Shown here piece after piece: positions 1-45,410 of a DNA stretch of 64,000 nt (positions are counted from its first letter, which is position 1; each line of letters opens with the position of its first letter). The position numbers were made by a program, and so were the translations under genes. The notes below the pieces were generated by a model. It was not told the DNA's origin and searched no databases. It saw only the letters and a program-made list of their open reading frames with translations. The DNA is from Atherinomorus stipes (taxonomy: Eukaryota > Chordata > Actinopteri > Atheriniformes > Atherinidae): NCBI GenBank assembly GCA_023101725.1, contig JALJCO010013709.1:33379-97378 (forward strand), in the 5' to 3' direction.

Positions 1-596
1 CCATTTACTTGCGTTTGTGACATGATGGAGAATCTGTACCTGCTGTCTGCTAAACACCAGAGTGGCTCGTGCACGTTATTCTGTGGCCGAGGGAGGGAGG
101 GTCAATCGAACAGATTGGTCTTGCGCATGCACATTATCCAAAATCTCACTAACAGTCTGCTTTCTGAAATGCCGAAACGTCTTCTATAGTGCCTTTAACA
201 TGCAGTTGCTCTCATCACTACTTGATGTTTCATATTTTTTGTTAATTATAGGCTGTAATAGCCTGTACAATGACCCATGGGGTAATTCTTAAGAGGAAGA
301 CAGTCCTCAAACGATTAACAGTAAGCGCCTCTGAGGCTAAGATGTCATGTGAAACCTGATGTTGTGTTTTCTTAAATTCTTTTATTTCTGAAAAAATTCC
401 CTGAATAGGACTATAAACTTTCAAATATACATAGGGATGTAAAGATGCTGATGTTCTTTGCAAGCCCCACTGTTAAAGATCCCAATTTGAAGCAGAAAAG
501 TGGAGATTTGTTGGAATGCTTTACTGCCCTCCATTTTCAACTGTTTATAATATTTTTCTGTGTCTGCATATTTTCTCTGTGCACATTACTCATCAG
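1..596 (+). other. grin1: Distal part of grin1 intron 4
   Basis: Intronic. No exon 4 sequence is recognisable, so the upstream coding exons are outside the window. No repeat recognised. Confidence 0.8.
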
Positions 597-32787
<32,191 letters not shown>

Positions 32788-34705
32788 AGAGAGGGCGACG
32801 CCGAAGGTTCGCTCCCCAAGGAGAGAGGAAACGAGACGAGGGGAAGAGATGAAACAGAGGGGGAAGACTGCCCGCTCCCCTTCATGGCCAAAGCCGAAGC
32901 CACAGAGGGTTTTGGGAGGAAACTTCCTGCTGAAGAAGTGTCCACCAACACTGAACCCGCACCTTCTTTTAAAGACAGAATCACCTGCTCTTAGATATTT
33001 GTAGGGTCCCTGAGCATGCACAGAACTACCCATCTGATTCACATACAGTATACAACCTTTTCCTTCTGTATATTATTATCGAACTTACTTAACCTTCTTT
33101 TGTCCTTTTACTGACAGGACTTCAATATTTGATGTTTTTTCGAATTTCTGAACAGCTGCATAGCTTTTTAGCAAGCCAGGTCTAGTTTGATTAAGTTTAC
33201 AAATAAGCTGGTTTTGGTGCAAATATTGCACACGACATATCACATTTAATTAGAGCCTAGATGCCGCAGTATCTTGTATTTCTTAACAACATTTAGTGCA
33301 ATACATGAAGTACTGTAAGCCTCAATGGAGAAGAAATATTTTTAATAGGAACTGTGTTTTTATCTACACTTTAAAGGTTTTTAGATAAAATCTCTTTACT
33401 GGGAAGCACTAATAATAGCACTAAAAGTGAACTTATGGCTTATGTTATCCATCACTGAAGATGAAGAAAGCATGTGTGTGCTTGTATACGAATAAGAGCT
33501 TTATGTATCTGAATATTTGTCATTTTGTAAATTATTTAGCAGATTCTGAAAATGTTCAAATTATCTTCCCCCCTTTTAATTTTGCACTAACTTGCCAAAG
33601 GCACTTAATGTGAGTTATGACTCAAGTTTGAACTATTACTAAAGATTCATTTCTTTTGATTGCAATAGATAAAGAAATATGAAACATCATAGCTCAATTA
33701 GTAATTTGATGAATTAAAGTGTTTTCTTCTTTATTCATCTTTTAATATTCAGCTATGACACAAGGCCTTTGCATTTGGGAACACCCTCTCTCTTCCTCTC
33801 TCCTGCAGCAGCAGTCTTTCTCATTTCTACCATTGACGGGGTTGCATCAAAGGGCCAGGTTTTTCACCCAACCAGCACTCGGTCTTTCATGCAAAACCCT
33901 CCCAACCCGGAGAACTTTTACACGAAGGCACCGGAGTGAGTTGAGAGCTCGGCTCAGCTTGCGAGCTTGCGTGCAGGTCTTGGTTAGTTGCAAAAACAGG
34001 CCGTTTCCCATTTTCTGGAGATGAGAAACCACTGCTGTTCATAAGATCATATCCTCTGTAGTGGCTGGCACTACGTTGCACTTTATGCAGAGGGGTCTCC
34101 CAAATTTAAAAAAACAAAAAACATACTGATTTACCAATGAACTGCAACAAAATCCTTACATCTCTTAGATTTGACATTTTAAAGTGTTTTACAAATCCTT
34201 TGATTTTACTTTTTATAGGAACAATAGAATAGAATCTTTACAATGTTTCATTAAAAATGACCACAGAAAAATATAGGCTTTTTTTTTCACTTACAGTAAG
34301 ACCAAGAGGCTGCGAATCATACCCTCATTAAGGCCTGTGCATGCATATGTGTTGATAACAGTGCTTTAGTTTGTTTTGGATGTGTGCTATCGACATGTAC
34401 GGTTAGCTGAGCTGTATGGAGCACTCAAAGTGAATGAAATGTAAATATAAAAAGGTTCTGTGTATGAGGAATTATACTGCACTTGTATTGCGACTGCAGC
34501 TGAGAATGTCTTAAATTATAGTTATAAACCCACACAGCAGCTATGATAACACAGGCATGCATCCACACACACAAACATTCACACACATGCACATTAAAAA
34601 CCCCTTAAAGGAGGATTCACTTGTTTTTTCTTACCTTTTCCAGTTGATATCTCATTGAATCATCTTGTTTATAAGACTGTAAATAAAATATGCTGACATT
34701 GTCAA
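32788..34705 (+). other. grin1: grin1 3' untranslated region (extent inferred)
   Basis: Sequence after the stop has no coding feature and no clear repeat. The first canonical AATAAA after the stop is at 34682-34687, so cleavage is expected near 34700-34710, giving a 3' UTR of about 1.9 kb. Weaker ATTAAA hexamers near 33713 and 34594 could give shorter forms. Confidence 0.55.
34682..34687 (+). promoter_or_regulatory. grin1: Probable grin1 polyadenylation signal
   Basis: AATAAA in the context GACTGTAAATAAAATATGC, with U/GU-rich sequence further downstream. Chosen because it is the first canonical hexamer after the stop codon. Confidence 0.5.
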
Positions 34706-35288
34706 AATGAGCAAATCTTTTGCTTTAATTCTTTCAAGAACGCAAAAATTACTTGCTCTAGAAATCTGTTAAAACATTGATTGTAAGAAAGATTTGTGTG
34801 TTTTTAGGACTTAAAGATGTCAGTAAATGTTGAAAATCACTCTCCAAAATGTCAACTTTATGTTTACAAGGTTAATTAAAGAGATTAAACAAAAATGTAA
34901 AAAAAGAAATAATTAAATGGCATCAACAAACAAATGAAAAACAATAAGACAGAAAAAGGCTAATAATCATAAAGAGAAAAGAAGAGAATTAATTATTTCT
35001 TTTTTTAATTGAAATGAGTAATTGATAAAATGTTTTTTTTTTCCTTTTCATTGCTTTAAATCACCCAGTTTAATAAGAAAAATGAAACTATTCATATGCT
35101 GTCATCACTCTTAAATATTATTGGTGTTACAGAGGTAATATTCATGCAGGACAAAATAGGCTGTAATTATGTTTGTCAGATGTGGGACCTCTAGTGTTCA
35201 CAGTAGCAAATGCATGTGAGCTGTGAAATTGATGAGTGCTGTTGAATCAGGAAAGGGAGGTATTTAAGCCATTGTCATGATATATACA

Positions 35289-35289
<1 letters not shown>

Positions 35290-35345
<56 letters not shown>
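35290..35345. repeat. (AT)n followed by T-run
   Basis: Alternating AT of about 45 bp followed by poly-T. Confidence 0.95.
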
Positions 35346-35348
<3 letters not shown>

Positions 35349-35742
35349 CCCTCTCACCCAAACCACTTATTGGACTTGTTGGCTTTAGTCAACAAGAAAG
35401 TGACAAAATTTCATCATCACCTGTAACCAAATCCAGTTAATGTAGATAAATGGTTTGCATGAGGTTGAAATGGTAAATGGACTGTATAACAGGGGTATAA
35501 CAATACGTACATCAATGTATTGATGTACTGCCCATTGATCCAAAACCCCAAAATCATCCAAAAATTTGTATCAAGCCCATTTTTATTTAGAAAATGGCTA
35601 TATTTTGAAGCACTTTCAAGTAAATAGGAGTGTACAGTTATGGTAAGAAAACAGTAACCTTGTTTATTACTTGTAATATTGTTTCATATCGATCGGTGGA
35701 TCCTAAATCAAATCGCATCTAGATTTTGTTGTGACTGAATTT

Positions 35743-37612
35743 GGGCTCCTTGGGCTGCCACCTTATCCTGGTGGAGGGGTTTGCGTGTTCTGAGGATCCT
35801 AGGGGCTATATTGTCTGGGGCTAAATTATGCCCCTGGCAGGGTCACCCATGGCAAACAGGTTACTAGGGGAGGGACCAGACAAAGCGCAGCCAAAACACC
35901 CCATATGGAGAAAAAAATCGACGGTGCCACGTGTCCCTCACCCGGACGCGGGTCATCGGGGCCCCCCTCTGGAGCCAGTCCCGAAGGTGGGGCACGGAGT
36001 TGAGCGCCTGGTGGCCGGGCTTTTGCTCATGGGGCCCGGTCGGGCTCAGCCCGAAATGACGACATGGGCCCCCCGTCTTGTGGACCCACCACAAGAGGCT
36101 TAGGGGTCGGGTGCAATGTGAGTTGGGCGGCGGCCAAGGGCGGGGGAGGCCCTGGCGGTCCGACCCCCGGCTGCAGAAGCTAGCTCTAGGGACGTGGAAC
36201 GTCACCTCTCTGGTTGGAAAGGAGCCTGAGCTGGTGCGGGAGGTCGAGCGGTTCCGACTAGATATAGTTGGACTCACCTCGACGCACAGCTCTGGCTCTG
36301 GAATCACCATCCTTGAGAGGGGCTGGACCTTGATCCACTCTGGAGTTGCTCCCGGCGGTGAGCGGGTGTGGGCATACTCATTGCCCCACAGCTCGCCGCC
36401 TGTGCGTTGGGGTTCACCCCAGTGGACGAAAGGGTAGCCTCCCTCCGCCTCCGGGTGGGGGGAACGGGTCCTGACTGTTGTTTTTGCCTATGCACCGAAC
36501 GGCAGGTCAGAGTACCCACCCTTTCTGGAGTCCTTGGACGGCGTGTTGGAAAGCTCGCCCCCCGGGGACTCCATTGTTCTGCTGGGGGACTTCAATGCTC
36601 ACGTGGGCAACAACAGTGAGACCTGGAGAGGTGTGATCGGGAGGAACGGTCCCCCGACCTGAACCCGAGTGCTGTTTTGTTGTTGGACTTCTGTGCTCGT
36701 CATGGATTGTCCATAACGAACACCATGTTCAGGCATAAGAGTGTCCACATTTACACCTGGCATCAGGACACCTTAGGCCGCAGTTCCATGATCGACTTCG
36801 TAATCGTGTCATCGAACTTGCGGCCCCTTATTCTGGACACTCGGGTGAAGAGAGGGGCGGAGCTGTCCACTGATCACCACCTGGTGGTGAGTGGACTCAA
36901 ATGGTGGGGGAGGTTGCCGGTCAGACCTGGCAGGCCCAAACATGTCGTGAGGGTCTGCTGGGAACGTCTGGCTGAGTCCCCTGTCAGGGAGAGCTTTAAC
37001 TCCCACCTCCGGGAGAGCTTCACCCATGTTCCGAGGGAGGTGGGGGACATTGAGTCGGAATGGGCTATGTTCCGCACCTCTATTGCTGAGGCTGCTAGTC
37101 AGAGCTGTGGCCGTAAGGTCGTCGGTGCCTGTCGTGGTGGTAATCCCCGAACTCGCTGGTGGACACCAGCGGTGAGGGTGCCGTCAAGCTGAAGAAAGAG
37201 TCCTACCGGGCCTTTCTGGCCTGTGGGACTCCTGAGGCAGCTGACAGGTATTGGCGGACCTAGCAGCTCTGGGGGTCACTGAGGCAAAAACTTGGACGTG
37301 GGAGGAGTTCGGTGAGGCCATGGAGAACGACTTCCGGACGGCTTCGAGGCGTTTCTGGTCCACCATCCGGCGGCTCAGGAGGGGGAAGCAGTGCACCGTC
37401 AACACTGTGTACAGTGGGGATGGTGGGCTGCTGACCTCAACTCGGGACGTCGTGGGCCGGTGGAAGGAAGACCTCCTCAATCCCACCAACACGTTTTTCA
37501 AGGAGGAAGCAGAGTTTGGGGACTCAGGGGTGGACTCTCCTGTCACTGGGGCTGAGGGCACCAAAGTAGCTGTATCTAACCCACATCTCTTCCCTCCTTA
37601 TGAGGATAGGTG
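35743..37612 (+). mobile_element. APE-type LINE, 5' part only, frameshifted and 3'-truncated
   Basis: Reading across frames gives an apurinic-endonuclease-like region: LALGTWNVTSLVGKEPEL near 36177, a GDFNAHVG segment near 36588, SMIDFVIVSS near 36786 and a TDHHLVVSGL segment near 36868. A connector follows (KTWTWEEFGEAMENDF near 37290, RRLRRGKQCTVNTVYS near 37367). At least two frameshifts break the frame, and the sequence stops before any reverse-transcriptase motif. Family placement is not certain. Confidence 0.9.
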
Positions 37613-37716
37613 GCCTCTTTAAGAAAACGCTAGATTAACATCTGCTCTGTTATAGTAAGCTAAATGGTATTTTCCTATTACCCTATACTGTAAAATGTTT
37701 AACTTAACAGTATGAG

Positions 37717-38383
37717 TTAAAGGATAAGTTTCTTTTTTTTCAACCTGGACCTTATTTCTAGGAGTGTGTACGTGCATTTACTCACCAATAAAGTTTCTGC
37801 ATCACTTTGAGTCCTGCGGAAGATATAACTTGATTCACACTTCAGTGTACATCCAGTGATAATGGCAGAGATGGGGCAGCGACTATATAAGACATTATCT
37901 GCAGTAAACCTCCTTGATTTTTGCCAATACTTTAAGTAGAATGAAAGAACGATCGAGTATGATTGTCCTGTGAGTCCAGATTTAGCCTTCCTTTAGTTAT
38001 CAGGTAGTTCTAGACACTTTTCGGGGCCGCGCATTCACGATGCACACTTCTGTAGTTCAGCTGAGAAGAGCAGCTCGCTGCCCAGACAACAACAAAAACA
38101 CATTTTGCGAAATTCTGAACTGACGGGACAACAGTACTCATTCGTTCATTCATTCCACTTAGAGCATTGATGAAACAAAGTTGTTTTGCTGCAGATAATG
38201 TCTTATATAGTTGCTGCCCTATCTCTGCCATTATTACTGGATGTACACTGAAGGGTGAATCAAGTTATATCCTCCGAAGGACACAAAGTGATGCAGAAAC
38301 TTTACCGGTGAGTAAATGTAAACTCCTAAGACATAAGACTAGTAATAAGGTTGAGGTTGAAAACAAATAAACTTATCCTTTAA
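37717..38383. mobile_element. TTAA-flanked fold-back element
   Basis: Bounded by TTAA on both sides, with termini AGGATAAGTTT and AAACTTATCCT. The arms at about 37717-37909 and 38183-38383 are inverted copies of each other: both carry the block containing AATGGCAGAGAT and GGGCAGCGACTATATAAGAC in their respective orientations, with small changes. They enclose about 270 bp of unrelated sequence. No coding capacity. Confidence 0.9.
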
Positions 38384-38644
38384 AGGGCTGCCTCAAAATT
38401 TTGAGTTAAATGGAACATTTTTTTGTCTTTAAGATGTGTTTGATTAAGTATTTTAATTTATAACAACTGCATACCAGAAGCTTGTTAATTTGACATAAAA
38501 TATTACATTGGGACAACAAAAATGCCAAAATGCAATTTAAAGTGTAGGGGTAGTACAAATGGGATAACATTATGGGTCACAATAAAGGGTGTAGACAAAT
38601 GACCTTCATTGTAAATTGGAGATCTTGTTGGTCTAATTTTCTGG

Positions 38645-38872
38645 GCTTTATGCACATCTCCACTACTTCCTAACTTAAGCCAGCTCCTTCCTGTCCTTCA
38701 TTATTGGATGATTTGATTAGTCCAGGTGTGCCTGACCTCAGAAGCCACGAGGACAATGGCCTGACACTCCTGGATTAATCAGTTTGTCCAGTAATGAAAG
38801 ACAGGAAACAAATGAGCTGGCTTAAGTTCAGGAAGTGTGGAGTTGTGCATAAAGCCCATTACAATCTTGAAA
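38645..38872. mobile_element. Fold-back MITE, copy A
   Basis: GGGCTTTATGCACATCTCC near the left end is mirrored by TGTGCATAAAGCCCATT at the right end. CTTAAGCCAGCTCC is mirrored by GAGCTGGCTTAAG. A second copy, interrupted by another element, is at 48773-49229. Confidence 0.85.
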
Positions 38873-39480
38873 AAAAATATTTTTACGTGTACCGTAGTAA
38901 TCTGTGAGAAAACAGGGATTGTCAATAATCACACAACTAAGTACACAAATACTGTGAGAGCAGATGAGGTTTATTTTGCCAAAAATGTTTCACGCTGATT
39001 GAACAAATGTTATGTAATGTGCCTTGTAAATCAATAATAACAGGAGAGCTCAGCTACACATTTTTGCAAATAAACTATTAATTTACAGTAATTTCCATTT
39101 TTAACTAGCTCACATATGTAAGACATAGCAACCTGACCTAGCATGTTGCCTAGAAATTAAACACAATCACTGTCGTGCTCAGGTTAATTTTGATTAAATT
39201 ATGAATGACGCTAATTAAATCTGGCCAGTGTTGATTAATAACACAAATTGGAAACAGGATTGTCAGGTGAAACATTTGTTTTGCTCCATTAAAGCCTGTC
39301 AGAATGATGAACTTGACTAAATGATTATTTGTCTCATGCATGGCAACCAAATTCTTAGTCAGAACCCTTTGCCAAGCAAAACCTTGTGATTAAAAACTCT
39401 ATGTACAGATAATTTTCAAGTTCATCAATCATTATTACATACATCTGCTCTCAGCTTTTACAAATGACTGTGGATGCACA

Positions 39481-40050
39481 CTCACTGGCCACTTTATTAG
39501 AAACAGTTGTTAAATTGCTTGTTAACAGAAAGAGCTTATCAGTCAATCACATGGCAGCAACCCACATCTACATGATGACTTGCTGATGTTCAAAGTGAGC
39601 ATCAGGATGAGAAAAAAGAGAATGTACTGTAAGTGACTTGGTTGTTGATCTGAGTATTTCAGAAACAGCTGATTGACTGGGATTTTCCTGCACAACCATT
39701 TCTAGAGTTTAATGGTCTGAAGAAGAGCAAATATCTAGTGAGCAGCAGTTGCCTGGACCAGAATGCCTTGTTGTTGTCAGAGGTCAGAGGAGAATGGACA
39801 GACTAGTTGGAGATGATAGAACACCAACAGGAACTCAAATAACCACTAATTCCAACCAAGATATGTAGAATACTATCTCACCATAACTGGGTATAGATGG
39901 GTTTCGGTTTCAGTTGCATCATTAAATGATAGGTTCAAGGTTTGGTGCCAACAACATGAAAAGATTGATCCATCGAGCCTTGTGTCAGAGGTTCAGGCTA
40001 CTGGTGATGGTTCAATTACGTGGGGGATATTTTCTTGGTGCACTTCATGC
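39481..40050 (+). mobile_element. Tc1/mariner-like DNA transposon, degraded and internally deleted
   Basis: Starts CTCACTGGCCACTTTATTAG and includes CAGAGGTCAGAGGAGAATGG. It ends with a block containing TGGGGGATATTTTCTTGG, which encodes the WGIFSW motif of Tc1-type transposases. Stops and a large central deletion abolish the reading frame. Confidence 0.75.
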
Positions 40051-41047
40051 CTCTAAAGCCGCTTTCCCATTTAAATTCGTGGGCACATGGGTTTGTCAAA
40101 TCTGGATTGACTCTCTTTACATTAGGCTCCTTTCCCAATGACAAAAAACCTAGGTCTCTTCCCCTGCTGGCAAGCTGCATGGCCTCTGGCGACGCAATGG
40201 CTTCTGGTGATGCCATCACGCTGGGTTCGTGTTGGTGATACCATCCGTGCAACAGACAGGGAACAACCTGGATAGCCAGCTGGCTCTAACAGCTCCTCGC
40301 TTTACTCTGTTGTTGTATATAAATTTGTATATTTTGTTTAGAATCTCTTTATATAAATCTGTGTGTTTATGTTACTTTTCTGACATTTGTATTTTATTCT
40401 ATCCTATTTTAATTTATTTGCTAACTTAAATCTGTGTTCTACAACTTGTTGCTGCAGCCCCTAATTTCCCAGTTCTGGGGTCCATACAAGTATTGATCTT
40501 CATCACCCTGATGAAGGCTGAATAGCCGAAACACGTTGGTGCGCAATAAATTTACTTGCAAATCCAGAGTGCCTCAACTCATCCTTCTTCCTTTGAATGC
40601 CTCCCGGCCGCGAGTTTGTTGAGCCCCTGCTGGCTTATTTCCTTTTGAGCCTTGTTTCTTAAGACTTGATCCAGCGAGCACTACACCTCCTCTCTTTCAC
40701 AAGTATTGATCTATCGATCAATCTATCTTGATGCGGTCGACATTGACGCAACGTCAACGCAGGTCAGTGAGCCTTTCCCACTGCCACTAAAAGCTGATTG
40801 TTGGCGGATTTAAACAGTTTTTTTGGCCTGTGGAAAAGGGGTCTAAGGGTGCAGTGAATCCGCTTTTATTACTCAAATCCTAGTCCGGCTGCTCAGAAAG
40901 TTTAAAGATTAATAAATGTATAAATTAACTAATTCTGTTAAAAAAAAAGTGAACATGGACTACTTACAAATGCAGATCTTGATGAACTACATACAGGAAG
41001 TGAACTACAAAGCAGATTGGGTTACCCAGAGTATTAGTAGTAGTAGT

Positions 41048-41145
41048 GACCTTTATTTAAAACCAGGTCAGTCAGATGAGAACCGGTTCTCTTTTACAAT
41101 GACGACCTGGCTAAGAGGCAGTATTGTGGGTAAACACAACATACT
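41048..41145. repeat. Dispersed teleost repeat, copy 2 of 3
   Basis: GACCTTTATTTAAAACCAGG and GACGACCTGGCTAAGAGGCA correspond to the better-preserved copy at 22161-22330. Confidence 0.6.
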
Positions 41146-41235
41146 GTAAGCACATGTTGGACAATCAGCGGTTCAGGACAGGAGAAATGGCTCGAGGACT
41201 CAGTACTTAGATAGCAGACATGCTCAGGCGAATTT

Positions 41236-41575
41236 ATGCTACCTTTGGCCCAGTTATAGCACTGGTAACGGATGTGTGGACCAGATGCCTCTTGCCAGTC
41301 TGAATTAGATAATGGCATGTCTGCTGTGAGCCACATGTGGTCCAGATCCCAGTTATTGGTCTGGACCTGGATTATGGCAAGTATTTTTTGGGCCAGAAGT
41401 AGTCCTACTGTGGGATGCCTGCCTGGACATAAATAATGGCAAAATCTTTGTGGGCCACATCACGGCATGTGTTGGCAACTGCTCTCACATCTAGTCAACA
41501 AGTCAAAGCCCAATTTGGGCCAAACAAGAATTCACATTTGGGCCATGTTTAGGCTGAATATGTTTTGCTAAATGG
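41236..41575. repeat. Degenerate GGGCCA-rich tandem repeat
   Basis: Diverged units of roughly 50-60 bp share words such as GTGGGCCACAT, GGTCCAGAT, TAATGGCA and TTTGGGCCA. It resembles an old minisatellite type common in fish; unit boundaries are blurred. Confidence 0.5.
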
Positions 41576-41854
41576 GTAGTGTTCAGCTCGTACTCATCTA
41601 TGATGTGAAATGGATATTCATAGACCATTTCTGTAAATATGCTGATATGTGTGGCAAAGTACAGTATGCAAAGAGGGCCCAGGTGGAGTTGGATGGCAGA
41701 CTCCTGGGTGAGAGTCATGCGAGCCTACCAGTTAGGTAACTGGTAAGCGCGCTTTCCACAAGCACAAAGACATGCTTGTGGAAAGAGGGAGAGAGGTGTG
41801 CAGTGTAGGGTCCTGTTACGGCAATTGCCTCCGATTGATCATGCACCCTGGCTA

Positions 41855-42359
41855 CTTAGGGCTGGAATATACTTGCTGTTGGCGACGTAGCCGCGTCCGC
41901 ATCATGGCGCCCACGCGTTCCCAGCGTACCTACGGCACGTAGGTCACTCGTGTTGACGCGAGGTAACGTGCCGCATGCGTGTGGTGCAATATCGACTTGA
42001 ACGCTAGAGGTGCTCGTGCGACTTTCTCCGCGACTTTGGTTAGGTGGCCGCACATTCCACCTCCGCTGGCGACGAGACATCTTTTTCTTCTGCAGCAGCA
42101 AAACTAACTTCTTCCTTGAAGAAGTTGTCCACATTGTCCATTTTCCACATACACCTGGGTCGTTCACGTACGAAATACAATCTCACCGGCAGATTGACCT
42201 TTTCACATTCTCAGTGTCCAATTGCTGTGTAGTGCTCCTAGCGGTGGCCTCCGGTATTGAGTGTTTTGGCCGCGACATGCTGCAGCAGGTATATGCACAG
42301 ATGACGCAGACCGCTTGTGTGAACGTTTGCGTCCACAGCAAGTATATCCCAGGCCTTAG
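41855..42359. mobile_element. MITE with GGCTGGAATATACTTGC termini
   Basis: Left GGCTGGAATATACTTGCTGT and right ACAGCAAGTATATCCCAGGC are inverted copies. CTTAG lies outside both ends as a possible target duplication. The interior is CpG-rich without coding evidence. Confidence 0.8.
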
Positions 42360-44417
42360 TCACAGGGATATCCCTTTGGCTGACTGCTTGCAAGACTTAC
42401 ACCCGGGAGTCTGGGGATCTAATTCTGCCCCGGTCCTCATTGTGTACCTTGCCATGCATGCAATCAGAAATTACTCATACTATAGGGATGTATTATTTCA
42501 GCATTGTTTCCTGTGCCAAGGGAGCAGTACTGCTAGTGTAACAATATTGGTCATTAATCTGACAGACAGTTTGATCTCATCACTGTTAAAAATGATAATC
42601 TCATGGCTGTTGGGTACAAACCTCCTATCTCCATATTACATCATTAAAAAACCCTCTACTTTAAGTGAGCTTGATTTGGTGAAAATGTTCAAAAAGTAAA
42701 TAAATAAATGAGTACAATCAAATATATGACGTTAATGTAAAAATCTCAATCCAAAGTTTGATGATGATGTGTCCAGGTTTTACAAAACCACATGTGTTTT
42801 GTCACTTCCAGAAAAGTAACCATTTTGGACATAGGAGATTTGCACCCGACAGCAGTGATCTGCAATTTACTGAAATCTAGATATAATCCAGTTAAATAAC
42901 ATTAATTATCCTAATAAGTTCAGTTCATTATAACTCTGTTCATACAGTAGCTTAAGCTTCTACAACAGAAAGACCGAAGAAATCCTTGAATCAGTGGGTT
43001 TCAGCTTTTAACCACAGCACAGTGATATAACAAGCCAAAAATTAAAGTAACAAGGCTGTAGCAGTAGCCACAGATAGCAACAGCTGCCGAGCATGTCTGT
43101 CACCAGAAGTGGAGCTGCTAGCTGCTGCTGTTATCAGCTAGCTCCTACTGAGCTAATGTGTGACAAACTACTAAACGCAACAAAGAATTGTAATTTTGTA
43201 TCAGCTCTGTCTTTATTTCCACTTCAGAGACACTGAACTTTTACAAAAATGAGGACATGTGGACACTAAATGGCTGGTTATGAGTAATCAAATCACCGCT
43301 GGCTGGAAGCATTCCTCAGCCGCATCCCATAGACCTAAACACGTCACAACTTAACAACCCATAATGCCGCCCCCTAAAAGAGAAAACCCAGCAACATTTT
43401 ACTGAGAATAATTTCATTTTATCAACTTGCAGTGCTGTGTTGGTTAGCACAGTAGCCTCATAGCAAGAAGCATGAACCTCTTACTGTCTTTTCCTAAGAT
43501 CTTTTTCTCAACCATGTTCGAAAACATTACAGGGTTAAGAAAAAGTGGTGAAATCTCAGGCAGTCTCAAAATCTTTTTTTTTGTTTTTTAACATCATTAG
43601 CCCACTTAGGATAACAAGTTAGCAAACCTTGTTATCTTAGAGAACAAGGTTTGTTTTCTCAAGTTAATGGAATAATTCATGTCATGTAAGTTTAATCACT
43701 TTTAAAACACTACTACATGAGTTTCTGGCATTTATAATGCACATTCTTGGGGCCATCATTGTCCTCTAATGTCCCAGGGAAAGAAACTGCACTTCGCAAC
43801 GTAGTGTTCCTCCCAGAGCATCACATGATGGATGTGTTTTACTTCATGGCACTACGTCACAAGGCAGCAGTTAGATGTCAACACAGTAACCATTCTGGAC
43901 ATGTACAGTAGGCCTATTCAGTAAAGACACCCAAGAGGACATCATCAAAGGAGAGGAAAAGCACAAAAGAAAGTGGCAGAGCAACAGATAAGACAAGAGT
44001 CAACTGATTTCCCTGGTAGGAATGAGGTCAAAGAAGAGACAGAATGAAAGATGAATGCCAAATTTCCTGTCACTAGGGGGTACCAAAGTGTCAAAATTTA
44101 CCCAAGTTCAGTAGACCCATTAATACTATTGCAAAACAGAGGTATTTTTTGAGTTCAAGACAGGGATTGTCAGGAAGCCAACTGAATAACACTCACAGGC
44201 TTTAACTTACTGCTATTCTGACCATTTCATCAGCTACAAATTAGGCTCAAACCATTCATTTTTAAACTTGCCTCAATCATCACATGACCTTACAAAAAAT
44301 AAGTTTGCCCTTACATGATATCCAGTTAGGGGATGATTTCAAGAAAACAAAGACATAATCTGCCAAAGGTCCATTTCTAGAGATGAAGATAAAAATGAGA
44401 AAATGGGCTTTGTGACA

Positions 44418-45064
44418 TTAAAGCTACGGTTGGCAATGTTGGAAAAATGGTTTGAGGAAGCGACAGTTTAAAAAAACACACCGCTGGAAACCACGCCTTC
44501 AAAGCGCAGGGACGTGTGCGCCGATGTTCTATGAGCAGGTTAACGATAACAGCCGAGTGGATAGCTCGTTAGCTTGATCGTAAACTGCTGACAAACCACG
44601 TTTTTAACAGCTTTAATTCACTCACCTCCAACTCCTTCTGCAGTGTAAGAAGTCCACACTGCAAACGTCAACGCTTCTGAGACTTAATCCTTACCTGTTG
44701 GTTTTTTGGGGGGGGGGGCGCAGCAGCAGTTAGCAGTCCGTTAGCGATGTTTGTTAAGTGAGCATCGCACGGGGGAGGGGGGTGGGGGGGTCACGTGGGG
44801 GACGGAGAGAGGAGAGGGACGGAGACAAGGCATAAAGGCATCGATTCATTCTTTCTATAAGTTGCAAATTACCAATTCCTGCCTTTCAGTGTGAATGGCA
44901 GGGGTTGGTCAGAGTTTTTACACAACTGCAGCTCTCACAGAGGTCTGACTTTTTTCCTTCCTTTTTATGAATACATGATGTATTGATACTGTCAGGATGG
45001 AAGGACCATTTTACCCAGTATAACAAAAAGTGTTTCTGAGCTGGATTACCAACTCTGGCTTTAA
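44418..45064. mobile_element. TTAA-flanked MITE
   Basis: Left TTAAAGCTACGGTTGGCAAT and right ATTACCAACTCTGGCTTTAA match as inverted repeats at about 16 of 20 positions, with TTAA at each outer edge. The interior includes a G-run (about 44708-44718). No coding capacity. Confidence 0.85.
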
Positions 45065-45410
45065 AGTGAAAAAATAACTCATGATCTCAAGATAACAGCA
45101 TAAAAATAAACACTTGCCGGCAAATCCACCCTCAGCTCCTGTAGTGGGAGAATGTAGTAAGGACTTACAGTAGTATTTAATGACCACAATACAATCAGCA
45201 AACCAACACTAAGCTCTGAAGTCCTCAAAAGGTGACAATACAGATGTTCAATAAATATTCATCAAACTGTTCTTATGCTAAAAGAGATCTAAAAGAAGGA
45301 TGGGAACTTGACATTTGGGGAATTTAAACAGCTCTATGGCTGCCCTAGATACTTACAAGTCATTTTAATAGGAAGGTTTCCTGAGCAAAACCGACTATGT
45401 GAGTGCAACT

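Noticed and set aside
36677..37192. A 171-codon frame that could be listed as a gene
   Set aside because: It is a fragment of the frameshifted LINE endonuclease region and is annotated as part of that element.
40488..40540. Motif CTGATGAAGGCTGAATAGCC followed by GAAACACG, with a small hairpin
   Set aside because: It recurs in vertebrate repeats in my recollection, but I could not assign a family or boundaries, so no feature is claimed.
42010..42699. A 229-codon open frame on the plus strand
   Set aside because: It starts within the MITE at 41855-42359 and continues into unrelated intergenic DNA. No protein family is recognisable.
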